Source: Ursus arctos (taxonomy: Eukaryota > Chordata > Mammalia > Carnivora > Ursidae). Taken from it: a stretch of 64,000 nt of DNA. Where the stretch lies: positions 50,170,475-50,234,474 of the forward strand of contig NW_026622808.1 in NCBI RefSeq assembly GCF_023065955.2. The letters run 5' to 3'. Positions within the stretch are counted from its first letter, which is position 1. Each line of letters starts with the position of its first letter. Below the pieces are notes generated by a model, which saw only the letters and a program-made list of their open reading frames with translations, had not been told where the DNA came from and searched no databases. This document shows positions 31,815-43,500 of this stretch, piece after piece. The position numbers were made by a program, and so were the translations under genes.

Positions 31815-32275
31815 CCCCCATGGTGGACATCTCATTGGTGGCCCCTAGTGATCCATTGTTGCAGTAGTCATGCTCTTGCATAGATCCCTCTCATATTGAC
31901 TCTGTGTTCGGCCAATAATTTATTTGGCCAATGAGATATTAACATGATGCAGACAAAGGCTTGATGAGCGTTTGTGCCTTGAGGCTTGTCCTCTTGGAAC
32001 CAGCCGACATGACATAAGGAAGCTCAGGCTAGACCACTAAATGACGAGAAGTCATAGGCGGAGTGATACAGGGCTATGTGAGTACATCTCGCATATTCCA
32101 GCCCTAGTCGAACTCCTAGCTGAATGCGGGGATGGCAATTGACTTCAGCAGAAGAACCACTCAACAGAGCTCAGTCATTTCAAAAATTGTTGAGAAATAA
32201 TAAATCATTGTTTTAAGCCACTATGCTTTGGGTGATTTGTTAGGCACTAATAGACAATGAAAACAATATTCAAAC
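31815..32275 (+). mobile_element. MLT1-like MaLR LTR
   Basis: 'aggctagaccactaaatgac', 'cagcagaagaaccactcaac', 'ttgagaaataataaatcatt', 'gttttaagccactatgcttt', 'tgatttgttaggcactaata' match the 3' half of an MLT1 LTR in sense orientation. Confidence 0.75.
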
Positions 32276-32334
32276 GAAAATGTTCAGTGGGCCCTTGGTG
32301 ATATGGGCATAGGGTTCAGGCAAGAGATCTGAGC

Positions 32335-32522
32335 CTTAGATGTAATTTTGGAATGTATTCATGCTTCTGTTGTAGCTCTTACATTGTAATTAAATTGATT
32401 GCTTGTCTTCCTTACTAGACTATAAGTTCTTTGAGGATAGGGACTGGGTCTTTTGTAAGTTCTAGTACACTATGTCTGGCTCAAAGCAGATGGGTGCTCA
32501 AGAGATCTGTGTTGAATCACAA
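32335..32522 (+). mobile_element. L2 3' end fragment
   Basis: 'gcttgtcttccttactagac', 'tataagttctttgaggatag', 'ggactgggtcttttgtaagt', and 'gtgctcaagagatctgtgtt' match sense L2. Confidence 0.8.
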
Positions 32523-32549
32523 AACAGTAGAGTGAAGTGTCGTAAAAAG

Positions 32550-32725
32550 GGAATAGACCCAGGAATCAGATAGGCCAGGTCTGAACTCCAATTGCTAGCT
32601 ATGTGACCTTTAGTAAGTCACCAGTCCTTACTGTGAAATGTGAGTAATGTCACCTGCCTCTCAAAGCCACTGAGAAGAGCCAATTTGCAGGAGACACTCA
32701 ACAAATGGTAGCTTTTGTTGTTGAG
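32550..32725 (+). mobile_element. MIR SINE
   Basis: 'caggaatcagataggccagg', 'gctagctatgtgacctttag', 'tactgtgaaatgtgagtaat', 'caggagacactcaacaaatg' follow sense MIR. Confidence 0.78.
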
Positions 32726-32962
32726 GATGAATGAAGTGATTGTGGAAACGTGCACACAAATGAAACCAATTGAGGGGAAGTGCAGAAAGAGAAGAGCTGT
32801 GAGCCTGGGGAAGAACAAGGAGGCAGGGGAGGGAAAAAGCGGTTCAGAGAGAGTGAGGAAGCAAGAGCGAGTGTATGAGAGGAAGACCCAGACCAAGTGA
32901 AATGTCAGGAAAAGAACCAAGATTGGGTGCATTTTACCGGCTGTAAAAGGGCAGAGGTTTTT

Positions 32963-32972
32963 TTTAAAGATT

Positions 32973-33007
<35 letters not shown>

Positions 33008-33197
33008 CTTACTTACTTACTTATAGAGAGCATGAGTGAGCAAGGGAGTGGTAGTGGGAGAGAGAGAGGGAAAGAGAATCTCAAGCAGACTCCTTGTAGA
33101 GCACAAGGTGGAGCTCGATCTCACAACTCTTATATCATGACCTGAGCTGAAATGAAGAGTCGGATGCTTAACCAACTGATTCACCCAGGTGCCCCTG
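32963..33197 (-). mobile_element. CAN-SINE with expanded (TTTA)n tail
   Basis: Tail of repeated TTTA then TTAC units (about 32968-33022), body, head complement 'accaactgattcacccaggt' and 'gcccctg'. The 14-bp TSD 'gggcagaggttttt' (32949-32962 and 33198-33211) has one mismatch. Confidence 0.93.
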
Positions 33198-33211
33198 GGG
33201 CAGAGATTTTT

Positions 33212-33744
33212 AAGAAAGACCCACATCAACATTGTTAGCATTAGTGGTTATAGTTTATGCGGTCTGCCATTTGTGTGTTTATTAAATGTCAGACATTGAT
33301 CCAGGACTGTCAGTAGGGAAACCTTTGAAGGAAAAGATTGGGCTGTCTTGCACGATCTAACTGTATCCTAACTGGGGTTTCTTCTGTTCTTTATGATGTC
33401 TGCCGAGGGCCTGGTGGTTAATAATAAAGTTTAAACTTTATGTGGTTGGGCTTTCAGTGTCAGTGGAATCATCAGAGGGAAGGAATTGGTGGAGAATAAA
33501 GAAATGGTACAAGGGAATATTATTCACATTAAGTGTTTTGGGAGATTCAATCTCGGGAATCGAATTCTCTGAAGTCATTCTCTCAACATAAAGATGAGAA
33601 AGACTTGATTCTTCGAAACATGGTAAAACACGCACTAAAACCAATAGCTGAAAAATAGAACCGCCAGTTATGCAAATATCTCTCATTCCATTGTGCTGGA
33701 GTTGGAAAGAAATAAGGGCAGACTCTTTGGGTTTCTTGTTTTTG
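33212..33744. other. Unique non-coding sequence
   Basis: Nothing recognised. The 112-codon minus frame (33438-33776) runs into the L1 border and has no domain. Confidence 0.45.
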
Positions 33745-34247
33745 TTTTTGTTTTCATTTGAGTATAGTTGACACACAATGTTACATTAATTTTCAGGTGT
33801 ACAACATCGTGATTCCACAAGTTTATACATCATGCTCTGCTCACCACAAGTGTAGCTGCCATCTGTCACCACACAACACTACCACATATCATTGACTATT
33901 CCTCATGCTGTGCCTTTTATTCCCATGACTTCCTCATCCCATAACTGGAAGCCTGTGTCTCCCACTCCTCTTCCCCCATTTTGCCCATCCCCCACCTCTC
34001 TCCTCTGGCAAATGTCAGTTTGTTCTCTGTATTTATAGGTCTCATTCTGATTTTTGTTTGTTTAATTTGTTTTTTGTGGGGTTTTGGTTTTTTTATTTTT
34101 TTTTTTTAGATTCCACTCATGAGTGAAATCATATGCTATCTGTCTTTCTCAGTCTGACTTATTTCACTTAGCTTAATATTGTCTAGATCCCTCCATGTTG
34201 TCTCAAATGGCACAATCTGTTATGGCTATGTAATATTCCAATGCATA

Positions 34248-34283
<36 letters not shown>

Positions 34284-34815
34284 TATATATATACATATAT
34301 GTATATATCACATTATCCTTATTCATTTGTCTATTGATGGACACTTAGGGTGACTCCATATCTTAGCTCTTATAAATAATGCTGCAATAAACATAGGGAT
34401 GTATATATGTTTTCAAATTAGTGTTTTTGTTTTCTTTAAGTAAAAACCTAATAGCAGAATTCTTGGATCATATGATATTTCTGTTTTTAATTTTTTGAGG
34501 AGCCTCCATATTGTTTTCTACAGTGGCTGTGCCAATTTACATTCCCACCAACAAGTGTACAAGGGTTCCTTTTTCTCCACATTTTTGTCAAAACTTGTTA
34601 TTTCTTGTCTTTTTTATTTTAACCATTCTAACTGGTGTAAGGTGGTTTTTGATTTGCATTCCCCTGATGATTAGGGATTTTGAGCATCTTTTCATGTGTC
34701 TGCTGGCCATCTATATGTTTTATTTGGGAAAAAATATTCAGGTCCTCTGCCCATTTTTAAATTGGATTGTTTACCTGTTTGGGTAGTGAGTTGTATAAAT
34801 TCTTCATATATTTTG
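33745..34815 (-). mobile_element. L1 3' end (L1MA/MB-type), 1.07 kb
   Basis: Antisense order: 3' UTR 'gagtatagttgacacacaat', 'aattttcaggtgtacaacat', then ORF2 C-terminal region 'gatcatatgatatttctg', 'cattcccaccaacaagtgta', 'gattagggattttgagcatc'. ORF2 is represented only by its last part and is broken. An (AT)n run at 34251-34280 lies inside. Carries no functional protein. Confidence 0.93.
34251..34280. repeat. (AT)15 microsatellite within L1
   Basis: Thirty bp of alternating AT, followed by 'gattatatatatacatatat'. It replaces or expands the 'atatatata' site in the antisense L1 sequence. Confidence 0.93.
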
Positions 34816-35004
34816 AATATTAACCAAAATAAGATCAGACTCCTAATGAAATCTGATTTTGTGGGTAAGACCTCTGGAGTTGACGTTTTTGAGTTTTGCT
34901 GCCCACTGTCCATTCTCTCTTTATCAGGTAACAGCAACCTGATTTTGCTCTGGGAACCATCTTTTTTCCAATCTTAGTTCATATCTTTAGATGGGGAGGA
35001 TTTT

Positions 35005-35450
35005 TCCTCTCCTCCACCCTCTGCTCCAAAAGTAGATGTATGACAAAGATGTAGTTAATAGAATGTCACATCCATGCAACCACGGTGATTGGTTCAAAGA
35101 TGGATATCTACCCTAAGCCAAACCAATGCAGTCCAATTGGAACTCATTCTGAGGTTTCGCCTGAGCACCTGAAAGAGACATACCCGTTTCCTATTGAACA
35201 CAAACTTGGGATGATGCAAACCCGGAGCTGTCAGCCGTCATCACTGGAAGACCTGTTGTCTGAGAATATGGTCGACAAGGTGGAAAGCAGCATGGAGGAA
35301 TGAATGGAGAGATCTCTCTTCCTAATGATGTTGCCTAAATCTCTCGAAGCAGCTATGCCTGAGATTTTGGCCGTATAAGCTAGCAAATATCCTTTATTGT
35401 TGAAGCCAGCATGAACTGGTATTTTCATTACCTGCAAGTGAAAGAATTCT
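35005..35450 (+). mobile_element. Probable LTR relic, plus strand
   Basis: 'cggtgattggttcaaagatg', 'ccaaaccaatgcagtccaat', 'gcagctatgcctgagatttt', 'ttgttgaagccagcatgaac' and 'aagaattctgactaa' follow an old LTR whose reverse form is also seen at 45855-46330. The 72-codon frame inside has no domain. Confidence 0.55.
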
Positions 35451-35789
35451 GACTAAGAAAACTCTAAAAAATGTAAATGTATTGGGGAATGGAGAAGGAA
35501 GAGTAGCAGACATATGTCTTTCAACATAATCCTTGAACAGTTCTGCTGTGTTAGACCCACTAACCACTCCATTTTAAAGGGGAGAACTCTGTAGCTAAGA
35601 GAGATAAATCAGTCTGTCCAATGTCATCGAAGAGAATAAATGTCTTTAAACTAGAAGATAAGGAAGCAGTGGACAAGTTACTACTGCAGAATGGCCAAAT
35701 CCAGCCCACCACTTGTTTTTATATGCCACACGAGTTAGGAATGGTTTTTGCGTTTTAAATGGTAGAAAAGAAATGCAAAGATGACATGA
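35451..35789. other. Unique non-coding sequence
   Basis: Nothing recognised. Confidence 0.4.
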
Positions 35790-36235
35790 TGACACATGAA
35801 TATTATATGAAGTTGCCACTTTGGAAGACAGTTGGGCGGTTTCTTACAACACTAGACATACTCTTATGATAGGATCTAGCAATAGCACTCCTTGGTATTT
35901 GCCCAAAGGAGTTGAAACCATATGTCTGCACAAAAAACCTGCACACAGTTGTTTATGATGGCTTTATGCATAATTGCCAAAATTTGGAAGCACCTTAAGA
36001 TGTCCTTTAGTAGGTGGTTGGATAAAGTGTGGTAGAGCCAGACAATAGAATATTATCCAGTGCTGAAAAGAAATGAGATTTCAAACCACAACCATACATG
36101 GCAGAACCTTAAATGCATATTAATAAATGAATGAATTCAATCTGAGAAGGCTACATACTGTATGATTCCAACCCTATGACATTCTGGAAAAGGCAAAATT
36201 ATCAAGACACCAAAAAGATTAATGGTTGTCATTTT
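35790..36235 (+). mobile_element. Old L1 (L1M-type) 3' region
   Basis: 'ttgcccaaaggagttgaaac', 'gttgtttatgatggctttat', 'ttgccaaaatttggaagcac', 'agaatattatccagtgctga', 'ctacatactgtatgattcca', 'ggaaaaggcaaaattat' follow the ORF2 end and 3' UTR order of old L1. Confidence 0.88.
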
Positions 36236-36565
36236 GTTTATTGTTTTTTGACCATTTTTATAGTTTCTCTGTTCCTTCCTTCTTATCTTGATCTCCTCCT
36301 TTGTGGTTTGATGACTTTCTTCAGTGGTATGCTTATATTCCTTTATCTTTATCTTTTGTGTATTTACTACAAGTTTTGGCTTTGTGGTTACCGTGAGGCT
36401 TACCTATAACAACCTATTATCTATAACCGTCTATTTGAAGTTGCTAACAACTTACATTTGATCTCATTTTAAAGCTTAACATTTTGAAGCTTTTAATACT
36501 TAACACTATTTTTCACTTAAATAATATTTGAGATCATAGCATATGACATCTGAATATACAGAGCT
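36236..36565. mobile_element. Possible L1-derived segment
   Basis: 'ggctttgtggttaccgtgag' and 'gcttacctataacaacctat' are familiar from antisense old L1 sequence. Orientation and boundaries are uncertain, and this is separate from the L1 on its left. Confidence 0.45.
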
Positions 36566-36979
36566 ATCTGATAAGCTTTATCTGCTGCACAGTGTTATTC
36601 CTTCATCATATTCCTCCGTACTATTATTCGTGCGGACGGATAGGTTACTCATCTGTAACATGCTCTGTATGGATGCACGTATGTCACACACACACTTGGA
36701 TGTAAATGTCTGCTCATGTATGCAATTGCATCTGAGGGATGGATTTTCTAGATCTTTAAATTAATTTCTTTTGATAGTGATGGAAAATTGAATTAAGCAT
36801 TTTCTTTAGCATTTTTTCCCCTAGGTTTTTTTGTTTGCATTTGGAGTGGCAGCAAGGCAGAGCCAAAAGAGTGCCTGAAAATTAAAAAAAATATATATCT
36901 AATACGAAGAGTTCAACTATTTTAATATCAAGAAAAAAATTACTACTGTGGGCGGCCATTATGCTTGTGGTTTTATCTA
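36566..36979. other. Unique non-coding sequence
   Basis: AT-rich; nothing recognised. Confidence 0.4.
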
Positions 36980-37130
36980 ATTGACTTTATTTAAACCTCT
37001 GTGAAGTAGGTGTTCTTTTCCTTTTGTATAGTGAAGAAACTGAGTGTCTGAGCAGTGAATAAGCCCTTCACATTCCCATGTAGTGTAAGTAGCAGTAGCA
37101 GGATTGGATCTGAATCTTTGTCTTCCATTT
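36980..37130 (-). mobile_element. MIR fragment
   Basis: 'tttatttaaacctctgtgaa', 'gtatagtgaagaaactgagt' and 'gcaggattggatctgaatct' match reverse MIR. Confidence 0.7.
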
Positions 37131-37907
37131 TAAAAATCCCAACTTCATTTCACAAGACATGCTATTGAGCCTTAAAAGTGAATCTAGAGAGATGTTATCG
37201 ACATAATTTCAGGTTTCAATTTTTAAAACCCTCCAGTGAAGAGTTGGACTAATATTCCACAGAATTCTTTTACCAGTGTACCACTGGAGTAAAAGGAGGA
37301 AGGACAAAACCCCCTTTCTTCCAACATAGGAAAAGAGAGATGGAAGATTTATTATGTAAGAGGCCTATGAACAGAAATGATAAAAAATAGTCACCCTAAC
37401 TGAATTCAATATCTGCTTATTATCTAGGTCTTTCTAAATTTCTCTCCTTGACAGTACCAATTAGCTACATCTCACGAAGAGATTTATAATCTGACAAGCC
37501 TGAAACCCTGGTAATTAGGAAACTCTTCATTATCACTCATCTTTTGAAGAGTGCAGAGTGGCAGGCAATTGTCAGCTTTAAAGTGGTCAAGCTTTAAATT
37601 GGCCGAGGATTCCTGAAGCCTCTCCCTCACGTCAGGAGGAGAAGAGAAAAAAGCTGCAGAATTTGGGGCCTCTCTCTTGAACCCGTTGAAATAGGGAATT
37701 CAAGCCAAATAAGGGAGTCCTCTTACTAGCTGGGGCTAAAATCTACTCTGACCTTTGACATCCGTGGTTTTTTTAATTGGTAGCCTCCATATAACATAGA
37801 TAAGTCTGGATTTTCCAGTTTACATCACACGTGTCCTATCTTAATACCTCACAATAACTCCACATATTGTTCCTGTGAGGCAGAAAAGCGCATGCTTAGT
37901 TCATAAT
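37131..37907. other. Unique non-coding sequence
   Basis: No repeat or gene recognised. Confidence 0.45.
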
Positions 37908-38168
37908 AATGGTAGTTAATACTTATTGACCATTTATTTTTTCATTAAGCATTGTGTGGAGACTTTTTACATGGACCTCCTCACCTAACTTTAGCAATAA
38001 CTCTCTGAGGTGGGTTCTTATAACAATTCCCATTTTACAGCTGAGAAAACCGAATCAGAGAAAAATTAAATAGTTGACCTAAGGACACACTGTTCGAAAG
38101 TGATACAGCTGGAATTTGAATCCATTACTGACTGACTTCACAGTCATTGGCTGTAAACAGTAGCTCTA
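37908..38168 (-). mobile_element. MIR SINE, near full length
   Basis: 'agttaatacttattgaccat', 'ctctgaggtgggttcttata', 'cccattttacagctgagaaa', 'gacctaaggacacactgttc', 'gctggaatttgaatccatta' follow reverse MIR. Confidence 0.85.
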
Positions 38169-39344
38169 GTACACAAAAAACATATCCTGTAATTACACAT
38201 CTCCCAAATGGAGCAATTTTCTCTAAGCAGGAGATGGATGCTTGAAGTTACTTTGGGGCTACATGTCCCTTGGTTAGGGGCAAGCGTTGATTATACTCAT
38301 GTGAGGGAGACCCTTTTCTGGAGAAAATGTGGTTTGAGGAGTTTAACTGCTCTGCAGGAGAATGTATAAGGCTATTTTATTCAGTATAAGTCTTTATCTC
38401 TACAGGCTGTGATTCCTGTGATGTCTATATATTATAATTTAGTTTTGAAGGGGGATGGGTGTGCATATCCATGTATGCATGCGTGTGAGTGTGTTTTATA
38501 ATTTTAAGAATTGCCTGCTGGAGAAAGAGAGCCAAGAATAAAAAAAAAACCAGGAGAGATGTGTAGACTTGATTGACAAAATGAACCAAAGGAATCCGTG
38601 GACTAAACTGCTGATGTCTGACAGGACTTCTATGGAAGACTCTCTGAGATCAACCTTGGGAAAAACATGACGCTGTCAAAGGCCTTAGAGCTACAGAGAT
38701 AATGGAAATTCCTACCACCAGCCATCATGGAAAGACCAATCCTGGGTTAAAAATAAGAACTGTGTTGGAAAGCCTTTAGGGGTAAGATGACCTTTGTCAT
38801 CTCTTTGGTTTTGGTAGACACAAGCAGAAGAGATGAGATGTACTCAAGGACCCTTAAAGAGGAGATGAAAGCTATTTCCCAAATGTGGGGCAAGGTGTGG
38901 ATTAACTAAACACCCACCCGATGCCTTTTGAGATGAATTGGATTCATGAACTCTGAGCGAAGCCAAACTTAACACCTAACTTAAAATTTCTGTGTGGTAG
39001 TGCATTTCAATTTCTCTGAGATCTTTTGTTAGGTCTCACTGAACATTATGGCCTGGTGTCAGCTTTCACTTTGAGTTGAGTACATTCTCTTCGATTACAT
39101 TTGAAGAGGAACACCAGCAGACTGAGTAAAGAAAGTCTGTAGTTGTTGTTTCCTTGTTCAAAATGTCAGAGAGACCACCTGTGTTTTTATATTCTTCTTT
39201 CCCCAATTCTGCAAAATGACACTAAATACATAGATAAGTTATTAGTCCACAGAGTAGTTGCTATTGGTGCCCCACTCATATCTCTTAGATTCACCATGTC
39301 ATTAGATAACCATAGCGAGTGTATTAGAAAAGAAAGTTGAAGAA
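38169..39344. other. Unique or unrecognised non-coding sequence
   Basis: About 1.2 kb. The purine-rich part 38500-38900 may be decayed HAL1/L1 5' sequence, given the HAL1 that follows, but I could not match it. Confidence 0.35.
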
Positions 39345-39577
39345 ATCTCTCCAGATATAAACTGAAAAGATCAAGAGATGGTCAATAGAAGAAAGATAAG
39401 ATTTGAAGGTCAATCCTGTAGAAAAGAAATAGAACCCATGGGGGAGAAAAAAGAAGGTAACAAGAAAAAGGAAGAGAGGAAATTATCAAAGAACAAACAA
39501 AATTTCCTAAAATTGAAAGACACAACTCCTTAAACTAAGTCCAGCAAGAGCTCAGCATGATTATTAAAATAAGACCC

Positions 39578-40016
39578 ATGTTATAGTGGGTACTGTTGTA
39601 TGCCACCCAGATTTCCCTACAGAACTGAAGAATTCATTCCTCAAGTCCTGGGTGTATTGGTGGCTGAGGGTTCTCAGATGATTCCCTCTTGGGCAGTTAA
39701 CATTTGCTCAAGAGTACTGCCTCACTCAAGGTCAATCCCTTGTTGGCAATGGCTCGCATTCATGATGGGTCAACAGAAGAAGAGCACATAAAGGCCCAGC
39801 CTCCCTGCCTGAGGTAGGACAACCCTGTAGTGCTATTCGAACTCCAGAGCTCTCCATAGGATTAGCGGAAGTCTCCATTGCAATGCATCGCCATTCAATA
39901 TCTCCTTCTGCCTAATCCTACTTTCCTCATCTCTCACACATGCTGTTTCAAGAGCAGTTTCAATAAACTTCCGGCACAATATTCTCTGCCTCTGAACTCT
40001 GGCTAAGATAATACCA
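39578..40016 (+). mobile_element. LTR relic inside HAL1
   Basis: 'tactgttgtatgccacccag', 'ctcattcatgatggg' -like text, 'gagcagtttcaataaacttc' and the terminal 'gcctctgaactctggctaag' fit a solo LTR with polyadenylation-type sequence near the 3' end, starting TG and ending CA. The adjoining HAL1 halves continue across it. The family is uncertain, and the TSD is not clear. Confidence 0.55.
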
Positions 40017-40188
40017 AGGCATACTGCAGTAAAATTTCAGAGCTCAAAGGATAGAAAGAAGATCCTAAAAGCTTCCGGGGAGCAGGGTGGACAAAAGATC
40101 AACTGTGAAGGAACTGGGTACAGAATGGCGTTAGATTTCTCAACAGTAACATTGAAATCTACAAAAATGCCTTTTAAATAATGAGGGG

Positions 40189-40409
40189 GGGGCACCTGGG
40201 TGACTCCTTTGAGTGACCGACTCTTGGTTTCAGATCAGGTCATGATCTCAGGGTAGTGAGATAGAGCCCCACGTGGGGCTCCGTGCTCAGCAAGGAATCT
40301 GCCAGAGAGTCTCTCTCTCTCTCCCTCTGCTCCTGCTGCCACTCATGTGTTCTCTCTCTCTCTCTCTCTCTAAAAATAAATAAATAAGTATTTTTTTAAA
40401 TAAATAGAT
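40189..40409 (+). mobile_element. CAN-SINE inserted in HAL1
   Basis: Head 'ggcacctgggtgactccttt', 'gatcaggtcatgatctcagg', (CT)n body and 'aaaataaataaataagta' tail. The perfect 13-bp TSD 'aaataatgagggg' is at 40176-40188 and 40410-40422. Confidence 0.95.
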
Positions 40410-41265
40410 AAATAATGAGGGGAGAATATTTTCATCCTATATTTAGATTTACTATTAGACTGTAGATTCTATCCTATGAATATATAACTAAGTGAAAGAA
40501 GGGCATAAAGACATTTTCATGTGGTTAAGTACTCAATAAATCTACCTCTTTTTCAATCTTTCTTCAGAAAATACTAGAGTGAAATGATACAAGAAGGAAG
40601 AGCAACAAACTGAGTATAGACAGTCTATCAAAATGAAAGAGTAAACCAAGAAAGCGAAAGACACGAGAGAGGAAAATATGGGATGTTATCCAGAAGACTG
40701 GCAAAGATACAGCCTTAGGAATGCAGACGTGCAACAAGCTAAGAGAAAAATTGGCCCAGATAGAATCAGGAGAACAGCAGCCTCCAGAAAGGAAGGCTCT
40801 AGGAACCAAGAAAATTAATTACAACAACAATAATAATGAACTATTCACTCCAGCAGAAATATATGTTTGAACCCAATTCTAGTGAGTTGAATATTTGCAT
40901 AATCATAATAATATAAACATTGATAATTGATTTAGTAAAACATATGACTGTGTTGGAGTGTTGAGAAAAAGGAGAATGGTGGGACATGCTGATGAGCTAG
41001 GTACTTACGTAGAATGTAGTGAAGTCAGTGGATACCTTCTTACATTGATGAACAAAGAGAGAGTAGCATATGCAAAATTTTATAAATATGGAGGGAAATA
41101 CTAGGGGATGTAGCTAGGAAAGTTAAGGAGAGGTTGTTTCTGAGGGGGAGAAATGAAGGACAGTGCAAGGAATGACTTTTTAAAATTTAAACCCTTAAGG
41201 ACTGCTTACATTAGACTTTTATAGCTATGTACACACATTTCTTTAATGAAAAAAAATGATAGAAA

Positions 41266-41794
41266 ATGGTCTGCTCTGTAGTGGTAGTGACAAGTGAGGA
41301 GTACAAAGATGAAGGAGATGGCATGCTTCAGCCAATAAAGACTCGTAGAACATGCGAGCATTTCCTAGGAGTTACCAGAAAAACTTGATAAAGGGATCCT
41401 GGTAAAGAACTGGAGTTCCTAAAATTGAACCATCTTGATATATCAGTTTCACCTTTAGGTTCTGCTGGTAGATTTGAAACATATTGACAGGTGTCTGGCA
41501 TCCATTCTACCATAAGTACTCAGACCTATGGCAGATATCGCTAATTCAGCACTGCTCTAGTTTGCACATAGGCGTGATCTATTAGCAATGTCCACCATGC
41601 GCACAGAAAGGAGGAGTGACAGCACATTTTCCAAAGCTCTGTGCCTTCAGAATCCTTCTGAACACAGGACTCTAAGAACCATACCAATGGAACAGTGGAA
41701 TGACTCTGAAGGGCTATTTCACTTTCAGAACTCCTCATAGGATTGGCATCCCTTCTAGACAATTTGCCATCCTAGTATAAAAGCCTACCTCCCA
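41266..41794. other. Unique non-coding sequence
   Basis: Nothing recognised. Confidence 0.45.
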
Positions 41795-42400
41795 TATGTT
41801 AGTTTGGGTCCTTTCAGAAACAGATGCTAAGACAAGATTAAATATACCAGTGTTTATGGGGGAAATGGCTGTGAGAGAAAATGGAGATGCTGGGAACCAT
41901 CAGATCGCATTACAAATCTGTGTCCAATAAAGGAAAGAAGGAAGTTTGAAGTGCAGTACTAAGGAATGTTTGGCAAGACCATAGGGGAAGTCCTCAAGTC
42001 AAAATCTGCAAATTAGAAGAGTCCTGTGCTTTCCAGGAATGGGCATGTCTTAGTATCCTTGCTATGTTCAGTCATAGGCTATGGGAAACATGGCCTCAGA
42101 CCAGGCACAGTGGACTTCAGAGCACAGCAACTGGGCTTAGTCAATAATTCTCCCTGCAGTTAGAGGTCTGTGGTTCACATTCCCATGGTTGCCACATTTC
42201 AACTTGGGAAATCAAGGGCACTGAGCAAATTTTAGACAGGCCTATGGAACTAGATACCTGAAACACAGGTGTGACCACAGAGTCACAAGGGGATGTTGAG
42301 GAATTGGAGTGTGAGCAAGGTCAGGCTTTAGGCAGTAGCAGACAGCGTGGGTTGTTGGTATCTGCCTCCTAACAGGTTCATGATCGGCTACCGGCCAGAT
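41795..42400 (-). mobile_element. Probable LTR relic, minus strand
   Basis: Starts 'tgttagtttgggtcctttca', 'gaaacagatgctaagacaag', 'accagtgtttatgggggaaa', the reverse of an LTR 3' end resembling the plus-strand one at 19200-19640. The right boundary is approximate. Confidence 0.5.
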
Positions 42401-42639
42401 GTGGATAGGAAGAGCAGAATAATTTTGTTAGCCTGAATTTGGGCAATGAGATTGAGTAGAAGAAATCAGAATCAAGAGCTAGGAAGATCCTCTTTGGAAT
42501 TCTCCCATGTGTTTGTCAAGTACTCCAGAGCACTGACCCAACACATTTCTGCTCTCTTCATTGGCTGAGACAGAGCTATTTTAACCAGTAATTACATTAG
42601 AAGCTACAATTAGTCACAGCGCTAACAACAAAACCATTA

Positions 42640-42750
42640 GTAAGCACCCACTAAGTATTTATTCCTATGCAGTGGGTACTGAAAACACAGTTCTTGACCT
42701 CTGGGTGCTTACGGTGGAGTAGCAGCATAAGCAAATCCAACAAGTGTGTG
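42640..42750 (-). mobile_element. L2 terminal fragment
   Basis: 'gtaagcacccactaagtatt', 'gcagtgggtactgaaaacac' and 'cttgacctctgggtgcttac' fit reverse L2. Confidence 0.6.
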
Positions 42751-42756
42751 CTGTAG

Positions 42757-42782
42757 ACACACACACACACACACACACACAC
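42757..42782. repeat. (AC)13 microsatellite
   Basis: Uninterrupted AC run next to the L2 fragment. Confidence 0.94.
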
Positions 42783-43112
42783 CCCACACCCATAGTAAGC
42801 AACCCCCTTCGCTTCAAAGAGACATTTGTGCAAAGTAGCCCCTAAAAGTCAGTTACTTCGTCTGCTGTGCCATAAAAAAACCCCAGAGATTTGTTTCCAA
42901 TGTTAGATAATATATTTTTAGAATCTAGTTACTGTTTTCCCCAAACTCATGACATAAAAAGCTTCTCTTTGAATTCATTTGTGTCATCGTGTCTATAGAA
43001 GCTTAACCACTTCGGTTGTGGAAAACTATCATTTTTTTTTCCAGTTAGGCCAAACATCGGTCATTGAAACATGTCTATTGTCGTTGATTCCATTAAAGGC
43101 CAGTGTCATTGA

Positions 43113-43231
43113 CACAACTGTCAAAACATGTCAGACTACACATAAACGGCCATCTTGGTTTGAGGTGCTCACAACTGTCAAAACATGTCAGACTACACAT
43201 AAACGGCCATCTTGGTTTGAGGTGCTCACAA
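43113..43231. repeat. Tandem duplication, 57-bp unit, two perfect copies
   Basis: Unit begins 'cacaactgtcaaaacatgtc' and ends 'tttgaggtgct'; copies at 43113-43169 and 43170-43226 are identical, followed by a 5-bp third start 'cacaa'. Because 57 is divisible by three, two frames show an internal 19-residue repeat, but there is no evidence of coding. Confidence 0.96.
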
Positions 43232-43384
43232 GATGCTGAAGATTCTCCATCCTGTAACTCAGTATGTGGTGAATCGTATCTTTCCTTGTTTCAAATCTGA
43301 GTGTCTGAGTAATAAACCTCACCAAGACAAATCCAGGTTTGGTTTACACATACTGCTTAAATTTCAATATTCTGTGATATATGA

Positions 43385-43500
43385 ATTTGTTACCCATTGA
43401 ACAGTTAGGGAAGCTGTGTTAGAGAAGTTATTCGAGGTTGCACCATGAGTCATGAGGCCATATCAGAACAGGAACACTTGGCCTAATCTGTACTCTAGTG
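43385..43500 (-). mobile_element. MIR-like fragment
   Basis: 'ccattgaacagttagggaag', 'agaagttattcgaggttgca' and 'ggaacacttggcctaatctg' loosely follow the reverse MIR core. Confidence 0.45.

Larger units (their letters stand above)
39345..41265 (+). mobile_element. HAL1-like (half-L1) relic, interrupted twice
   Basis: The left part 'gaaatctctccagatataaa', 'gggggagaaaaaagaaggta', and the middle 'taaaatttcagagctcaaag', 'tcctaaaagcttccggggag', 'gatttctcaacagtaacatt' and 'gacagtctatcaaaatgaaa' resemble the ORF1 C-terminus and 3' UTR of HAL1. An LTR (about 39578-40016) and a CAN-SINE (40189-40409) interrupt it. The end past about 40850 is less certain. Confidence 0.65.

Noticed and set aside
33745..34815. 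Functional L1 ORF2 reverse transcriptase
   Set aside because: Only the C-terminal end and 3' UTR are present, with multiple stops and an (AT)n expansion; it cannot encode an active enzyme.
42979..43300. Frames with an internal 19-residue repeat
   Set aside because: The protein repeat is a by-product of the 57-bp DNA tandem duplication; there is no sign of selection on reading frame.
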